Positions 50,751-59,396 of a stretch of DNA of 64,000 nt are shown one piece after another. The stretch covers positions 1 to 64,000 of the forward strand of contig JBFYMA010000022.1 in NCBI GenBank assembly GCA_041305085.1. Reading direction: 5' to 3'. The notes under the pieces are model-generated. The model had not been told where the DNA came from and made no database searches. It saw only the letters and a program-made list of their open reading frames with translations. This stretch comes from SURF-58 sp041305085. Its GTDB lineage: Archaea > Nanobdellota > Nanobdellia > Woesearchaeales > UBA9642. The position numbers and the translations under genes were made by a program. Every line of letters begins with the position of its first letter. The first letter of the stretch is position 1.

Positions 50751-51346
50751 TTTTTCTTTCCTTTTTTTACCCTGCTAGTAATTCTGGAAAGCTCGTTAAC
50801 ATTTTCTGTAAATGCAGGCAGCACTTTTGAAAACACTTTTTCCATAGCCTTTATCTCACTTCCGACTTCTAGAATGTTTTTGTCGTACTCTCCTATTTTG
50901 CCAATCACTGCCTGGTGAAGCTTGTCAAAGCTGTCCTTTAAATCGTTGAACTTCTGCTCCAGTGAAGTAATTTTGTTTTCTGTCTTGTTCTTCCATTCAA
51001 TAATCTTGTTTATATCCTTTACAAGCTCGTTCCACTTTTCATCAATTATTGCCTCTATAAGGTCTTCGCTTGATCCAAGATCGTTCATTGTGGGCTGTGG
51101 CTGTGGAATGCTCATTGGAGCTGGAGAATCCATTCCTGGAAAACCTCCGAATCCTGCTCCCTGGCTGTGGCTGTGCTGTATTGACCCCCCTCCAATATTT
51201 TCTGACTGGTCAAGTGCTCCTATGATATCAGAATAAGTATAGCCATCCCTCTGCAGACTCTCAATTATCTGAGTGTTTGAAAGGCCCTGCGCCTTCATAT
51301 TTTTTACCTGGTCAACTGGAGGTTTTTTGTTGCCCAAAAATGCCAT
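50747..51346 (-). CDS. Hypothetical protein with N-terminal UBA-like helix bundle and coiled coil
   Basis: The 199-residue protein has three parts. An N-terminal helical module (residues 10-45) with G-L-S-N-T-Q-I-I-E-S-L-Q-R-D-G-Y recalls small helix-turn-helix or UBA-like folds. A Gly/Pro/Met-rich linker (50-88) follows. A coiled-coil C-terminal part (95-190) ends in a Lys-rich tail. No membrane segment is visible. The stop codon is formed by the end of repeat copy B. Confidence 0.65.
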   Translation of the reverse strand: MAFLGNKKPPVDQVKNMKAQGLSNTQIIESLQRDGYTYSDIIGALDQSENIGGGSIQHSHSQGAGFGGFPGMDSPAPMSIPQPQPTMNDLGSSEDLIEAIIDEKWNELVKDINKIIEWKNKTENKITSLEQKFNDLKDSFDKLHQAVIGKIGEYDKNILEVGSEIKAMEKVFSKVLPAFTENVNELSRITSRVKKGKKK

Positions 51347-51438
51347 AATGATTCCTCTTTTTCATCACAGACATAAACAAGCATATTTATAAATCTTTTT
51401 ATTATCCCTTTTTTCTTAAAGAGCAAGAGGTGTTAAAC

Positions 51439-51786
51439 TTGTATCATATAGGAAAAGTGCTGAATGTGCTGAAATCAGGCAAAGAAGTTGTGAGCTGTGA
51501 TGACTCTGTCCAGGCAGTTGCAGAAATGTGGGACAAAAACATTCTTACATTCCTGGTCGACCCAAAAATATCTGGGCAGCTAAAAAAAGCAGACTTTGTT
51601 CTTGTTGACTACAAGCCTATTGGTGAAAAGATTCCTGTGCCAAGGCACATTATTGTCAAAATACTCAAAGGAAAGACTGCTGAAGAGGTCTGGAAAGAAT
51701 ACAAAAAGTATTTTGCAGACAAGCATAAAAAGGCTGCCAACTCCCAGATTCAGCCGCCAACAATGGTGCCCCAGTATCTGGGATGA
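51439..51786 (+). CDS. Small hypothetical alpha/beta protein
   Basis: The 115-residue protein has the pattern of a single alpha/beta domain (V-L-N-V-L-K-S-G-K-E-V-V, then D-F-V-L-V-D-Y-K and H-I-I-V-K-I-L-K-G-K) and ends with a Pro/Gln-rich tail. TTG at 51439 is preferred because AGAGGTG lies 6 bases upstream; the in-frame GTG at 51430 is part of that ribosome site. This is the same arrangement as the PpiC gene. The family is unknown to me. Confidence 0.6.
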   Translation: MYHIGKVLNVLKSGKEVVSCDDSVQAVAEMWDKNILTFLVDPKISGQLKKADFVLVDYKPIGEKIPVPRHIIVKILKGKTAEEVWKEYKKYFADKHKKAANSQIQPPTMVPQYLG

Positions 51787-51852
51787 ATTTTTAATAGAAG
51801 TTTTTTCTTGTTTTTACTTTTTTTGTCTGTCTAACCCCTGTTTAAGAACACA

Positions 51853-52449
51853 CTATCTTTCTGTCAGGAAAACGAGTGCAAGAATTCCGACTATTAAAAG
51901 GAATAGAAGTCCAAGAACTTTTGGATGGAACAGGGTGTTGTAGAGGTTTGTTGTAAAGCTTCCTGTGTCTGTGGATTGGCCCTCGTTGACATCAACGCTG
52001 TTATCAGTGCTGACATCAGAATTTCCATTATTGTTTGTTGAAGTTGAATTTCCTAATCCCTGCTCAAGCGCGCTCTGGCCGAAGACGCTTCCAAATCCAA
52101 ACAAAAGAATAATTACAGAAATAGTTATCACCCACATCCTGGCTTTGGGAATAGCACCCATAATGCTGCTGTCTTCTGCGCCGAAAACCCTGAAAACAAA
52201 TATTATGAGGAAAACGACAACCACAAGTATTAGGAACCAGGGAACAATAAAATTCACAAACCCCAGTGCAAACTTGCTTGCGAGCACAAGCACTGCTACA
52301 GAAACTGCAACCATTCCGTTAAGCCCTTTTTTTTCTGCACCAAAAGCCTTTGTTTTTTCCAGCAATGCATAGACAATTATCCAGACCAGTATAAAAGTAA
52401 ATACTGATCCGAAAAATGAAAAAAGGCTCAGGTCTAAAAGCGTTGCCAT
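51853..52449 (-). CDS. Membrane protein, third of a tandem paralog trio
   Basis: The 198-residue protein has about five hydrophobic segments (about 10-30, 45-65, 67-88, 105-123 and 175-195) with a Ser/Asn/Asp-rich exterior loop (130-165). Its N-terminal half shares with the two upstream genes the pattern F-T-F-I-L-V, then A-L-L-E-K-T-K-A-F-G and a basic G-L-N-G-M-V segment. It starts 2 bases after the preceding gene, so it belongs to one transcription unit. The function is unknown. Confidence 0.8.
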   Translation of the reverse strand: MATLLDLSLFSFFGSVFTFILVWIIVYALLEKTKAFGAEKKGLNGMVAVSVAVLVLASKFALGFVNFIVPWFLILVVVVFLIIFVFRVFGAEDSSIMGAIPKARMWVITISVIILLFGFGSVFGQSALEQGLGNSTSTNNNGNSDVSTDNSVDVNEGQSTDTGSFTTNLYNTLFHPKVLGLLFLLIVGILALVFLTER

Positions 52450-52451
52450 GT

Positions 52452-53057
52452 TCAGTCCCTTTTTCCTCCTTCCTGAAGCATTTTTGTAAGTCCCTTTACC
52501 CAGCCTTCGCTGTCAGCACCCCTGGGCTTGTCCTCTTTGGTAATAAACCATATCACTATGCCGAAAACAAGAATTGTTATTACTGCTGCCTGGGTTGAAG
52601 GATCCCTTAAAAATCCAAGCCAGCTTGGCAGGCCAGTCCATCCTGCTTGTGTTGCAAAGATATAAATTACTATTATAAAAGCGGCCAGAACAATCCATCC
52701 TCCAAATGAGTGCTTGGAAATGTCCAGCTCTTTGCCAAAAACACCAATAAGCAATAGAACCATTAGTATGGCAACTATTATCAGGGAAATGTTTGGCAAA
52801 GCGCCATTTATTATCTCAACAATGTCAAACCTTCCATAGCTTCCTGTAACGTGCGGAATTACAACTGCAAGCGCCATCACAAGGGAAACAATAACATTGA
52901 AATTCTTTTTTGGCCTGCCGTCAGGCTCTTTTCCGAGAATTTTTGCCTTTTGCAGCACAGCAAAAACCAGTGTGAATATAAGTATGAACGGGAGTATTAC
53001 ATCTACCAACCCTATATTCTCAAGCGACCTAAGCGCGTTTTCAAAAAAGCTCATCAA
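52452..53057 (-). CDS. Membrane protein, second of a tandem paralog trio
   Basis: The 201-residue protein has about five hydrophobic segments, with the trio's shared F-T-L-V-F-A-V-L-Q-K-A-K-I-L-G motif near residues 28-42 followed by a basic loop and K-N-F-N-V-I-V-S. A G-R-F-D-I-V-E-I-I segment near 72 may dip into the membrane surface. The tail is charged. It overlaps the upstream gene by 4 bases and lies 2 bases before the downstream one. Confidence 0.8.
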   Translation of the reverse strand: MMSFFENALRSLENIGLVDVILPFILIFTLVFAVLQKAKILGKEPDGRPKKNFNVIVSLVMALAVVIPHVTGSYGRFDIVEIINGALPNISLIIVAILMVLLLIGVFGKELDISKHSFGGWIVLAAFIIVIYIFATQAGWTGLPSWLGFLRDPSTQAAVITILVFGIVIWFITKEDKPRGADSEGWVKGLTKMLQEGGKRD

Positions 53058-53626
53058 CCATCACCCTCTTCTGTTTTTTTATCCTTTGAGGCAGCTCTGT
53101 CTCTTGTTACGTAAAACATAAAACCTACAATCAAAGCTACGAGTATTATTCCTGAAACAACATTGGTGTTCCAGTTGTTCTTCAAAAAGTTGTAAATATT
53201 GTCTAGCCAGCCAAGGCTGTACAGGAATATGAGTATTATTCCTATGAACATAATTACCATGAATACTGTCTTCCAGGGACCTTTGAGATAAAATTCCTTG
53301 TCTCCAGAGTGGAAGCTTCCGACAAGAAGCATGAATCCTATTGACAGGAGCAAAAGCAGGATTATGTAGGAAAGAGTTTCGTTCATGACTTTGACAACTT
53401 GGGCGCTTCCAACCACGAAAAAAGCAACCACAAAGCTGGTCATGCTGTTGAGGTTTTTCCTTGTAACCATGTTTCCCTTATCATTTTTTTCAAGCCCGTA
53501 AATCTTGGTTTTTTCAAGAATTGCAAATGTGAGTGTGAATGAAAGCAGGAATGGAAGAACTACATCGTATATTCCTATATCATTGAAAAAACCCAGTGTT
53601 CCCCTGAATACAGATTCCTCTGCCAT
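53054..53626 (-). CDS. Membrane protein, first of a tandem paralog trio
   Basis: The 190-residue protein shares F-T-L-T-F-A-I-L-E-K-T-K-I-Y-G near residue 30 and a following K-N-L-N-S-M-T-S with the other two trio members. It has about five membrane segments and an acidic, soluble C terminus. It opens an operon of three; a TTTATATATAAAT box at about 53647-53659 lies about 25 bases before its ATG. The shared motif spans a likely cytoplasmic loop between helices 1 and 2. Confidence 0.8.
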   Translation of the reverse strand: MAEESVFRGTLGFFNDIGIYDVVLPFLLSFTLTFAILEKTKIYGLEKNDKGNMVTRKNLNSMTSFVVAFFVVGSAQVVKVMNETLSYIILLLLLSIGFMLLVGSFHSGDKEFYLKGPWKTVFMVIMFIGIILIFLYSLGWLDNIYNFLKNNWNTNVVSGIILVALIVGFMFYVTRDRAASKDKKTEEGDG

Positions 53627-53727
53627 AAGCTCAGTATGGAACAGATTTATATATAAATGTTTTGGTAATTGACACTTATAAGTATCAACTGCAAACCTTT
53701 AAAAAAGGCTCCAAACTCCTTTAAGTT

Positions 53728-54252
53728 ATGGAGTACTCTTTTGACCTCAAAGTGCCAAAGGACAGGATTGCTGTCATTATAGGCAAGGATGGAGAAACAA
53801 AGAAGGAGCTTGAAAAAGACACCAAAGCAATGATAATGGTGGACTCAAAGGAAGGAGATATCCATATAGAGGGAAAGGATCCTCTGCTTGCCTATGTGCT
53901 GAGAGAAGTCATAAAGTCAATAGCCCACGGCTTCAGCCCTGAAATAGCAAGGCTTTTGCTAAAGCAGGACTACATCCTTGAAATAATATCCTTAAAGGAT
54001 TTTGCAAAGGCAAACCACCACAAAAGGCTGAAAGGAAGGATTATTGGGGCAGGTGGAAAGAGCAGGACAACAATTGAGGACCTTACAAACTGCTATGTTT
54101 CTGTGTACGGCAAAAATGTTTCCATAATCGGAGAGGCAGAGACAATAGACGATGCAAAAAGGGCAGTCATTATGCTGCTGAAAGGCTCAACCCATGCAAC
54201 TGTCTACAAGTTTTTGGAAAAGCAGAGAAAGCAGAAAGGCACATTTTTCTAG
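53728..54252 (+). CDS. Two-KH-domain protein, Krr1/Pno1 (Dim2) like
   Basis: The 174-residue protein has two KH domains. The first has V-I-I-G-K-D-G-E near residues 17-23 and the second R-I-I-G-A-G-G-K near 106-113, the invariant G-x-x-G loops. Archaeal relatives bind pre-rRNA and help small-subunit assembly. The end overlaps the convergent EamA gene by 4 bases. With AK6 and the NIP7-like protein it forms a set of ribosome-assembly genes in this window. Confidence 0.9.
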   Translation: MEYSFDLKVPKDRIAVIIGKDGETKKELEKDTKAMIMVDSKEGDIHIEGKDPLLAYVLREVIKSIAHGFSPEIARLLLKQDYILEIISLKDFAKANHHKRLKGRIIGAGGKSRTTIEDLTNCYVSVYGKNVSIIGEAETIDDAKRAVIMLLKGSTHATVYKFLEKQRKQKGTFF

Positions 54253-55118
54253 GCAAAAGCAATTATGAATATTCCTGCAAGCATTATCGCAGAAGCTATT
54301 ATTTTGTGGGGAATCCTATGCTCGTGGTACATTTTCCCTCCGAGAAATACTGTTATCAGGGTTGAGAACCTCCTTATAGGTATTACAAGTGAGACAAGAA
54401 CAGTCGGAAGTGCTATTACCCACAAAATGCTGAAAGCGGCAAAGTTGTCAAGAATTGCAGGAATCGAGAAAATCCAGAAGTGCTCCTTCAGCACTTTCAG
54501 GACAGTTTTCAGCCTTCCTGAAACAACAACAAGAATCATTATAAAAACTGTGTTTATGAGCACTGCCCAGAAATACTTTGTAAACGCGCTAATTGTCTGG
54601 AGCACTGTCTTATCAATGATTGCCATAAAAGAAGCGAGAATCAATACGAGAAGCATAAAGAAAAGGTATTTCTTTTTTATCTCTGTAAAAGGATGGTGCC
54701 AGTTTTTTATGTTTTTTATTGTAAGATAATAACCTCCAATTATTATAACAACAACCCCCATAATCTGCAGGGTTGTGGGTGCTTCGCTAAGCAAAAAAAA
54801 GGAAAGCACAAGCAGGAATGCAGGGCTGAAGTTGATAAGAGGTGCAACAGTTGAGACCTCCTCGTTCTTGTATGATGCATACATGAAAAATGCAGTGATT
54901 ATGTTCATGATGCAGAAAATTATTATAAGAACAAGAATCTTTCCAGGAATCTCAAACTGTATATCAAAGAACAGAATTGGAATGCTGAATATGAACTGTA
55001 CAATCGCATATGAGCCGATAAAGTCGAAAATGCTTTCAAACGCCAATGCTTTTTTTCTCAATGCCTGGCTCAAACCGAAGAACACTGCAGAAAGCAATGT
55101 AATAAGTATCCAGCTCAT
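54249..55118 (-). CDS. EamA/DMT-family transporter
   Basis: The 289-residue protein has about ten membrane segments in two five-helix halves, as in the drug/metabolite transporter superfamily. The halves are joined near residue 145 by a basic loop, and each has the typical Y-x-N-E-E/V start and Pro-containing helices (P-A-I-L-D-N-F near 205). It probably exports or exchanges a small metabolite; the substrate is unknown. Downstream it overlaps the KH gene by 4 bases, tail to tail. Confidence 0.88.
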   Translation of the reverse strand: MSWILITLLSAVFFGLSQALRKKALAFESIFDFIGSYAIVQFIFSIPILFFDIQFEIPGKILVLIIIFCIMNIITAFFMYASYKNEEVSTVAPLINFSPAFLLVLSFFLLSEAPTTLQIMGVVVIIIGGYYLTIKNIKNWHHPFTEIKKKYLFFMLLVLILASFMAIIDKTVLQTISAFTKYFWAVLINTVFIMILVVVSGRLKTVLKVLKEHFWIFSIPAILDNFAAFSILWVIALPTVLVSLVIPIRRFSTLITVFLGGKMYHEHRIPHKIIASAIMLAGIFIIAFA

Positions 55119-55205
55119 GCAGACTTTTTAAAAAGTACAGTATAAATAGTTAACGGATAATATTTTCCAAAACAATTATAAATAATTTAACAAACACACC
55201 AAGGA

Positions 55206-55664
55206 ATGATAACCGCCAATAAAAATAATTGCCTGATAATAAAACGCGCAACCCAGAAAGACTATGCTTCTATTTATAAGATTGCAAAAAGCAGCAAAAA
55301 AGGTTTCATTATGTCAAAAAAAACATGGTTTTATGACAAGAAAGAGCTTGCAGGATATATAGCTGACAAGAAAAGAAGCATTCTTCTGGTTGCTTTTGTC
55401 AACAAGAGAATTGCAGGGTTCATTCATGGAAGAATGATAAACAATGCATGGTATACTGTTGACACTGCAGCCACATTGCCAAAATACAGATCTTTGGGAA
55501 TAGGAACACTGCTTTTCCAAAAACTGGAGTTAACTGCAAAAAGACGAGGCTGCGTTTATTTTAATGGGCTTGTAAAATTTGAAAACAAGAAAGCCATCTC
55601 ATTTTGGCAAAAGCAGGGATTTGAAAAAGGAAAAAAGTTTGTGTGGGTGGAAAAGTTTCTTTAG
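55206..55664 (+). CDS. GNAT-family N-acetyltransferase
   Basis: The 152-residue protein has the GNAT acetyl-CoA loop R-S-L-G-I-G-T-L-L near residues 98-106 and a beta-strand pair around V-D-T-A-A-T-L. A C-terminal V-Y-F-N-G-L-V ... F-W-Q-K-Q-G-F motif closes the fold. It transfers acetyl from acetyl-CoA to an amine; the substrate, perhaps a protein N terminus or small molecule, is unknown. It stands alone ahead of the foldback-filled gap. Confidence 0.85.
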   Translation: MITANKNNCLIIKRATQKDYASIYKIAKSSKKGFIMSKKTWFYDKKELAGYIADKKRSILLVAFVNKRIAGFIHGRMINNAWYTVDTAATLPKYRSLGIGTLLFQKLELTAKRRGCVYFNGLVKFENKKAISFWQKQGFEKGKKFVWVEKFL

Positions 55665-55684
55665 CTGAAAAAACACTGAACATA

Positions 55685-55838
55685 CTTTGTGTAAAAATTA
55701 GACTTCGTCTATTGCCGCAAGGTTCGCTTGTCTTGATTATGAAACTCGAAAGCACTCGTCTCCGGATGGGACATCCCCCTGCTCGTGCTGCAAAACGTTT
55801 CAACTCACAAATGGGCGGCAACGCATTTTTACACAAAG
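55685..55838. repeat. Nested foldback element, first
   Basis: Outer arms CTTTGTGTAAAAAT (55685-55698) and ATTTTTACACAAAG (55825-55838) are perfect inverted repeats. Inside them nest TTGCCGC with GCGGCAA, TGAAAC with GTTTCA, GCAC with GTGC, and GGATG-GGA-CATCC at the tip, plus a side hairpin TAGAC-TTC-GTCTA on the left. The whole 154 bp can form one long branched foldback. No coding content is convincing. Confidence 0.6.
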
Positions 55839-55850
55839 CCAAATGAATAT

Positions 55851-56014
55851 GCTATGTCCTTAATGTCTTTTTTGCCATTCCTGTGAAGCCTTTCACTTCA
55901 TTTGTCGCTACACTCCAGAGGGTTGGCTCCTTCGGAGATGGAGTGTACACTCACTCATTCATTACTAGGCGAGCCCGGCAAAAAGCGAACCTCTGGTGAG
56001 ATTCGGGACATAGC
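55851..56014. repeat. Nested foldback element, second
   Basis: Outer arms GCTATGTCC (55851-55859) and GGGACATAGC (56005-56014) enclose CTTTTTTGCC (55867-55876) with GGCAAAAAG (55977-55985), GTGAA-GCC-TTCAC, and ACACTCCA (55910-55917) with TGGAGTGT (55939-55946) around CTCC-TTC-GGAG. It lies 12 bases after the first foldback. Together the two fill most of the gap between the GNAT gene and dut. Confidence 0.55.
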
Positions 56015-56082
56015 TGGTTAACTGTGGCCGCAAAAACCTAAAAAACAAAACTATAAAAAACATTTCCTTATTCTCTTTTTTT

Positions 56083-56556
56083 ATGGAGCCGCTAAAAATC
56101 CAGAAGATTGCTGACACTGATGATGTCGGATTTATAAAGAAAGGGGATTCTGCCATAGACCTTAGAGCTAGCGGGGTCTTTGTTGTAAATCTTGATGAAG
56201 AGCAAAAAGAAATTTCACAAAAACAATATTCTCTCCAGCCAGGCGAGCGCATACTTGTAAAGACCGGTGTAAAGGCACATTTTCCAAAAGGTTTTTGGGG
56301 AAACATAAGGGACAGGTCAGGACTTGCACTGAAGCACGGCATACACCAGCTCGGAGGGGTTATTGATGAGAATTACCGAGGGGAAATTGGAGTAATAATC
56401 ATAAACCTGGGAAAAAAGCCTTATACTATTTCAAAGAATGACAGGGTTGCCCAAATGGTGCTTACGCCCTATGCTACTCCAAACATAGAGTTTGTCAGCT
56501 CTTTGGAAGATTCTGAAAGAGGAGAAACAGGGTTTGGGCATAGCGGAAAATTCTAA
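56083..56556 (+). CDS. dut: dUTPase (dUTP diphosphatase)
   Basis: The 157-residue protein has the five dUTPase motifs: A-I-D-L-R-A near residue 24, D-R-S-G-L-A near 81, G-V-I-D-E-N-Y-R-G-E near 96, a D-R-V-A-Q-M near 123 and the C-terminal G-F-G-H-S-G. It hydrolyses dUTP to dUMP, keeping uracil out of DNA. The first motif sits after a slightly long N terminus. A P-ATPase gene converges and overlaps its end by 4 bases. Confidence 0.93.
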   Translation: MEPLKIQKIADTDDVGFIKKGDSAIDLRASGVFVVNLDEEQKEISQKQYSLQPGERILVKTGVKAHFPKGFWGNIRDRSGLALKHGIHQLGGVIDENYRGEIGVIIINLGKKPYTISKNDRVAQMVLTPYATPNIEFVSSLEDSERGETGFGHSGKF

Positions 56557-59216
56557 GGGTTGTTTGAAGATTTCCTGATAAACATGTTAACAATTGCAGA
56601 TGCAATTTTCTGCACAATGTACACTGCAATCACTGCAGCAATCAGTATTCCCCACACTTCAAAGCTTAATGGAGACAGCTCAAATATTCTGTTAAGAGGG
56701 GTATAAATTATCGCCAGCTGCAGTATTATTGCTCCTCCTAGCGCCATCATCAAGTACTTATTGGAAAAGAATCTAATTTTGTATTCAGACCTCACAATCT
56801 GTATTCTCAGGAACTGCATCAGAACCAGCAGCGTAAGTGTTACTGTTCTTGCTGTTAACACATCATAATTCTGAAGCATGTATCTGAACAGCCAGATTGC
56901 TGCTGCAGTCATTATCAAACCCACCAAAAATATGTTGACAAATATTTTTTTTGATATTATATTTTCCTTGATATTTCTTGGAGGCTTTTCCATTATGCTC
57001 TTGCTGTGAGGGTCTATTCCCAAAGCCAAAGCTGGAGGCCCGTCCGTCACCAGGTTCATCCAAAGAATATGCAGTGCAGTAAGAGGAAGTATAAGCTTTC
57101 CTTCGCCATCCAAAAACCCAAGCCATCCTGCAAGGATCATTGCCGTAAATAAGACTAGTACTTCTGCAAGGTTTGTGCTCAGGAGATAGTTTACAAATTT
57201 TCTTATGTTGTCAAATATTCCCCTTCCCTCTTCAACAGCATTGACAATGCTGGCAAAGTTGTCATCAGTAAGTATCATGTCGCTTGCCTCTTTTGAAACG
57301 TCTGTTCCTGTTATGCCCATGGCTATCCCTATATCTGCACGCTTAAGCGCAGGTGCATCATTTACCCCATCTCCTGTCATTGCAACAACGTGCCCCTTCT
57401 TTTTAAGGGCTTCAACTATTTTCATTTTGTCTTTTGGATTTACTCTTGCGTATATTCCTATGTTTTCAACCTCTTTATCAAGGTCTATGCTCTGCAGCTC
57501 CTGGCCGTCAACAGCCCTGCCCTCTATTCCTATCTCTCTTCCTATAGCAACAGCAGTGCCTTTGTAGTCTCCTGTAATCATTACAACTTTTATTCCTGCA
57601 GTCTTGCACTTCTGCACTGCTATTTTTACTTCTTCTCTTGGAGGGTCTATCATTCCCTGAAGCCCCACAAAAATAAGGTTTTTCTCCACTGATTTGATAT
57701 TATCCTCTTTTTCGTTTTTTGCAAGAGGCCTATATGCAAACGCCAAAACCCTTAATGCTTCGCTGGAAAACTGCTCATTGGTTTTTTTTATCTGCTCAAC
57801 ATCCTTTTGGGTAATATTTCTTACTTTTCCGTTTATGAGTATTCTATTACAGACACCCAGCACAGAATCAGGTGCCCCTTTGACAAGCGCAGACCTGTCT
57901 TTTCCATTCAGGATGTGGATTGTTGCCATTCTTTTTCTTTCGCTGTCAAATGGAATCTCGTTCAGCCTTGGATATTTTTCCCTTGTCTCAGGAATGCTGA
58001 AGTGGGCCTTGGCGGCAACAGCCAGCAGGCATCCCTCTGTTGGGTCTCCTGAAACAGTCCATTTTCCATCCTCGTGCATCAGCTGCGAGTCATTGCAGAG
58101 CACACCTATTTTCAAAAGCAGATCGTTTTTAATTTGTTTTGAAAATTTCCCTTCAGGAGAATAGCCTGAGCCTGACACTTCTATGAGCTGGCTGTCAGTA
58201 AAAATCTTTTTTACAGTCATTTCGTTTTTTGTAAGTGTTCCTGTCTTGTCAGTGCAGATAACGCTTGTCCCTCCAAGAGTTTCAACGCTTGGAAGCTTTC
58301 TTATGAGCGCGCTTTTTTTGACCATTTTCTGTATTCCCATGGCAAGGGTTATTGTGACAACTGCAGGCAGCCCTTCCGGAACTGCAGCAACTGCCAATGA
58401 AACTGCAAACTCAAACATTTTCAGAATATCATTTCCGCCTATTATTCCTGTAACAAATACAATGATGCAGATTGCCAGCACAAGCATCCCTAATCTTTTT
58501 CCAAGCTTTTCCAGCTTTAGCTGCAGGGGAGTTGCAGTTTTTGGGGTTTCCTGGATAAGGCCTGCAATTTTTCCAATCTCTGACTGCATGCCTGTGCCTG
58601 TAACAATTGCCTTTCCTCTTCCATTAACAACAGTTGTTCCTGAGTAGACCATATTGAGCCTGTCTGCAAGCACTTTGTCTGAAGCCATCTTTTCTGTTGT
58701 TTTCTCTACTCCTCCGCTCTCTCCTGTGAGTGCTGCTTCCTGAGTCTTGAGCTGGACTGCATCTATAAGCCTTGCATCTGCAGGAATCTTGTCTCCTGTT
58801 GCAAGAACAATAACATCTCCTGGAACAAGGTCATTTACATCAACATGGGTTTCTTTTCCATTCCTTATCACCAAAGCATTTAGGCTGGCCATCTTGCGCA
58901 GTGCCTCGATGCTTTTTTCTGCATTGTACTCCTGGATAAACCCAAATATTGAATTAAAGAGCAGAATCACGAATATTGCTATTGCATCAACCCATTCTCC
59001 TAAATATGCAGAAACAAGTGTTGCAAAAATAAGGATATATATAAGGAAATTGTTGAACTGCCTCAAAAATATCTTGAGCTTAGAGTCTCCTTTTTTGCAG
59101 ACAAGCTCGTTTGAGCCGTACTGGGCAAGCCTGTTGCGGGCATCCTCATGGGAGATTCCAGTTTTTGAGCTCTTGAGCCTTGCAAAAACTTCACCAATAG
59201 ATTCATCAAAGTACAT
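56553..59216 (-). CDS. Cation-transporting P-type ATPase (Ca2+/P2A-like)
   Basis: The 887-residue pump has the N-terminal A-domain T-G-E-S (164-167), the P2A metal-site P-E-G-L (280-283) in helix 4, the phosphorylated Asp323 in C-T-D-K-T-G-T-L-T-K, M-T-G-D-G-V-N-D-A-P in the hinge, and about ten membrane helices. This fits bacterial and archaeal Ca2+ pumps of the PacL group; Mn2+ is also possible. It probably exports Ca2+ using ATP. Promoter-like AT-rich DNA lies upstream near 59240. Confidence 0.92.
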   Translation of the reverse strand: MYFDESIGEVFARLKSSKTGISHEDARNRLAQYGSNELVCKKGDSKLKIFLRQFNNFLIYILIFATLVSAYLGEWVDAIAIFVILLFNSIFGFIQEYNAEKSIEALRKMASLNALVIRNGKETHVDVNDLVPGDVIVLATGDKIPADARLIDAVQLKTQEAALTGESGGVEKTTEKMASDKVLADRLNMVYSGTTVVNGRGKAIVTGTGMQSEIGKIAGLIQETPKTATPLQLKLEKLGKRLGMLVLAICIIVFVTGIIGGNDILKMFEFAVSLAVAAVPEGLPAVVTITLAMGIQKMVKKSALIRKLPSVETLGGTSVICTDKTGTLTKNEMTVKKIFTDSQLIEVSGSGYSPEGKFSKQIKNDLLLKIGVLCNDSQLMHEDGKWTVSGDPTEGCLLAVAAKAHFSIPETREKYPRLNEIPFDSERKRMATIHILNGKDRSALVKGAPDSVLGVCNRILINGKVRNITQKDVEQIKKTNEQFSSEALRVLAFAYRPLAKNEKEDNIKSVEKNLIFVGLQGMIDPPREEVKIAVQKCKTAGIKVVMITGDYKGTAVAIGREIGIEGRAVDGQELQSIDLDKEVENIGIYARVNPKDKMKIVEALKKKGHVVAMTGDGVNDAPALKRADIGIAMGITGTDVSKEASDMILTDDNFASIVNAVEEGRGIFDNIRKFVNYLLSTNLAEVLVLFTAMILAGWLGFLDGEGKLILPLTALHILWMNLVTDGPPALALGIDPHSKSIMEKPPRNIKENIISKKIFVNIFLVGLIMTAAAIWLFRYMLQNYDVLTARTVTLTLLVLMQFLRIQIVRSEYKIRFFSNKYLMMALGGAIILQLAIIYTPLNRIFELSPLSFEVWGILIAAVIAVYIVQKIASAIVNMFIRKSSNNP

Positions 59217-59396
59217 ATGCTTAATTCAAATGCTTTACTATTTAAAAGTTCGTCATTACTTGGAGAGAGTGGAATAAGGAGAGAGTGTATAATAACATTT
59301 CGTTGGGCTTTTTATGGGTGGATAATTTTTACGCATCAGGTTTTTCCTATGCTCACATTTGCTCGATTCTGTAGTTATGTATGTATAAGGGTTAGG

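Noticed and set aside
55561..55842. 93-codon minus-strand frame through the foldback element
   Set aside because: The nested inverted repeats explain the sequence; the translation has no domain-like pattern.
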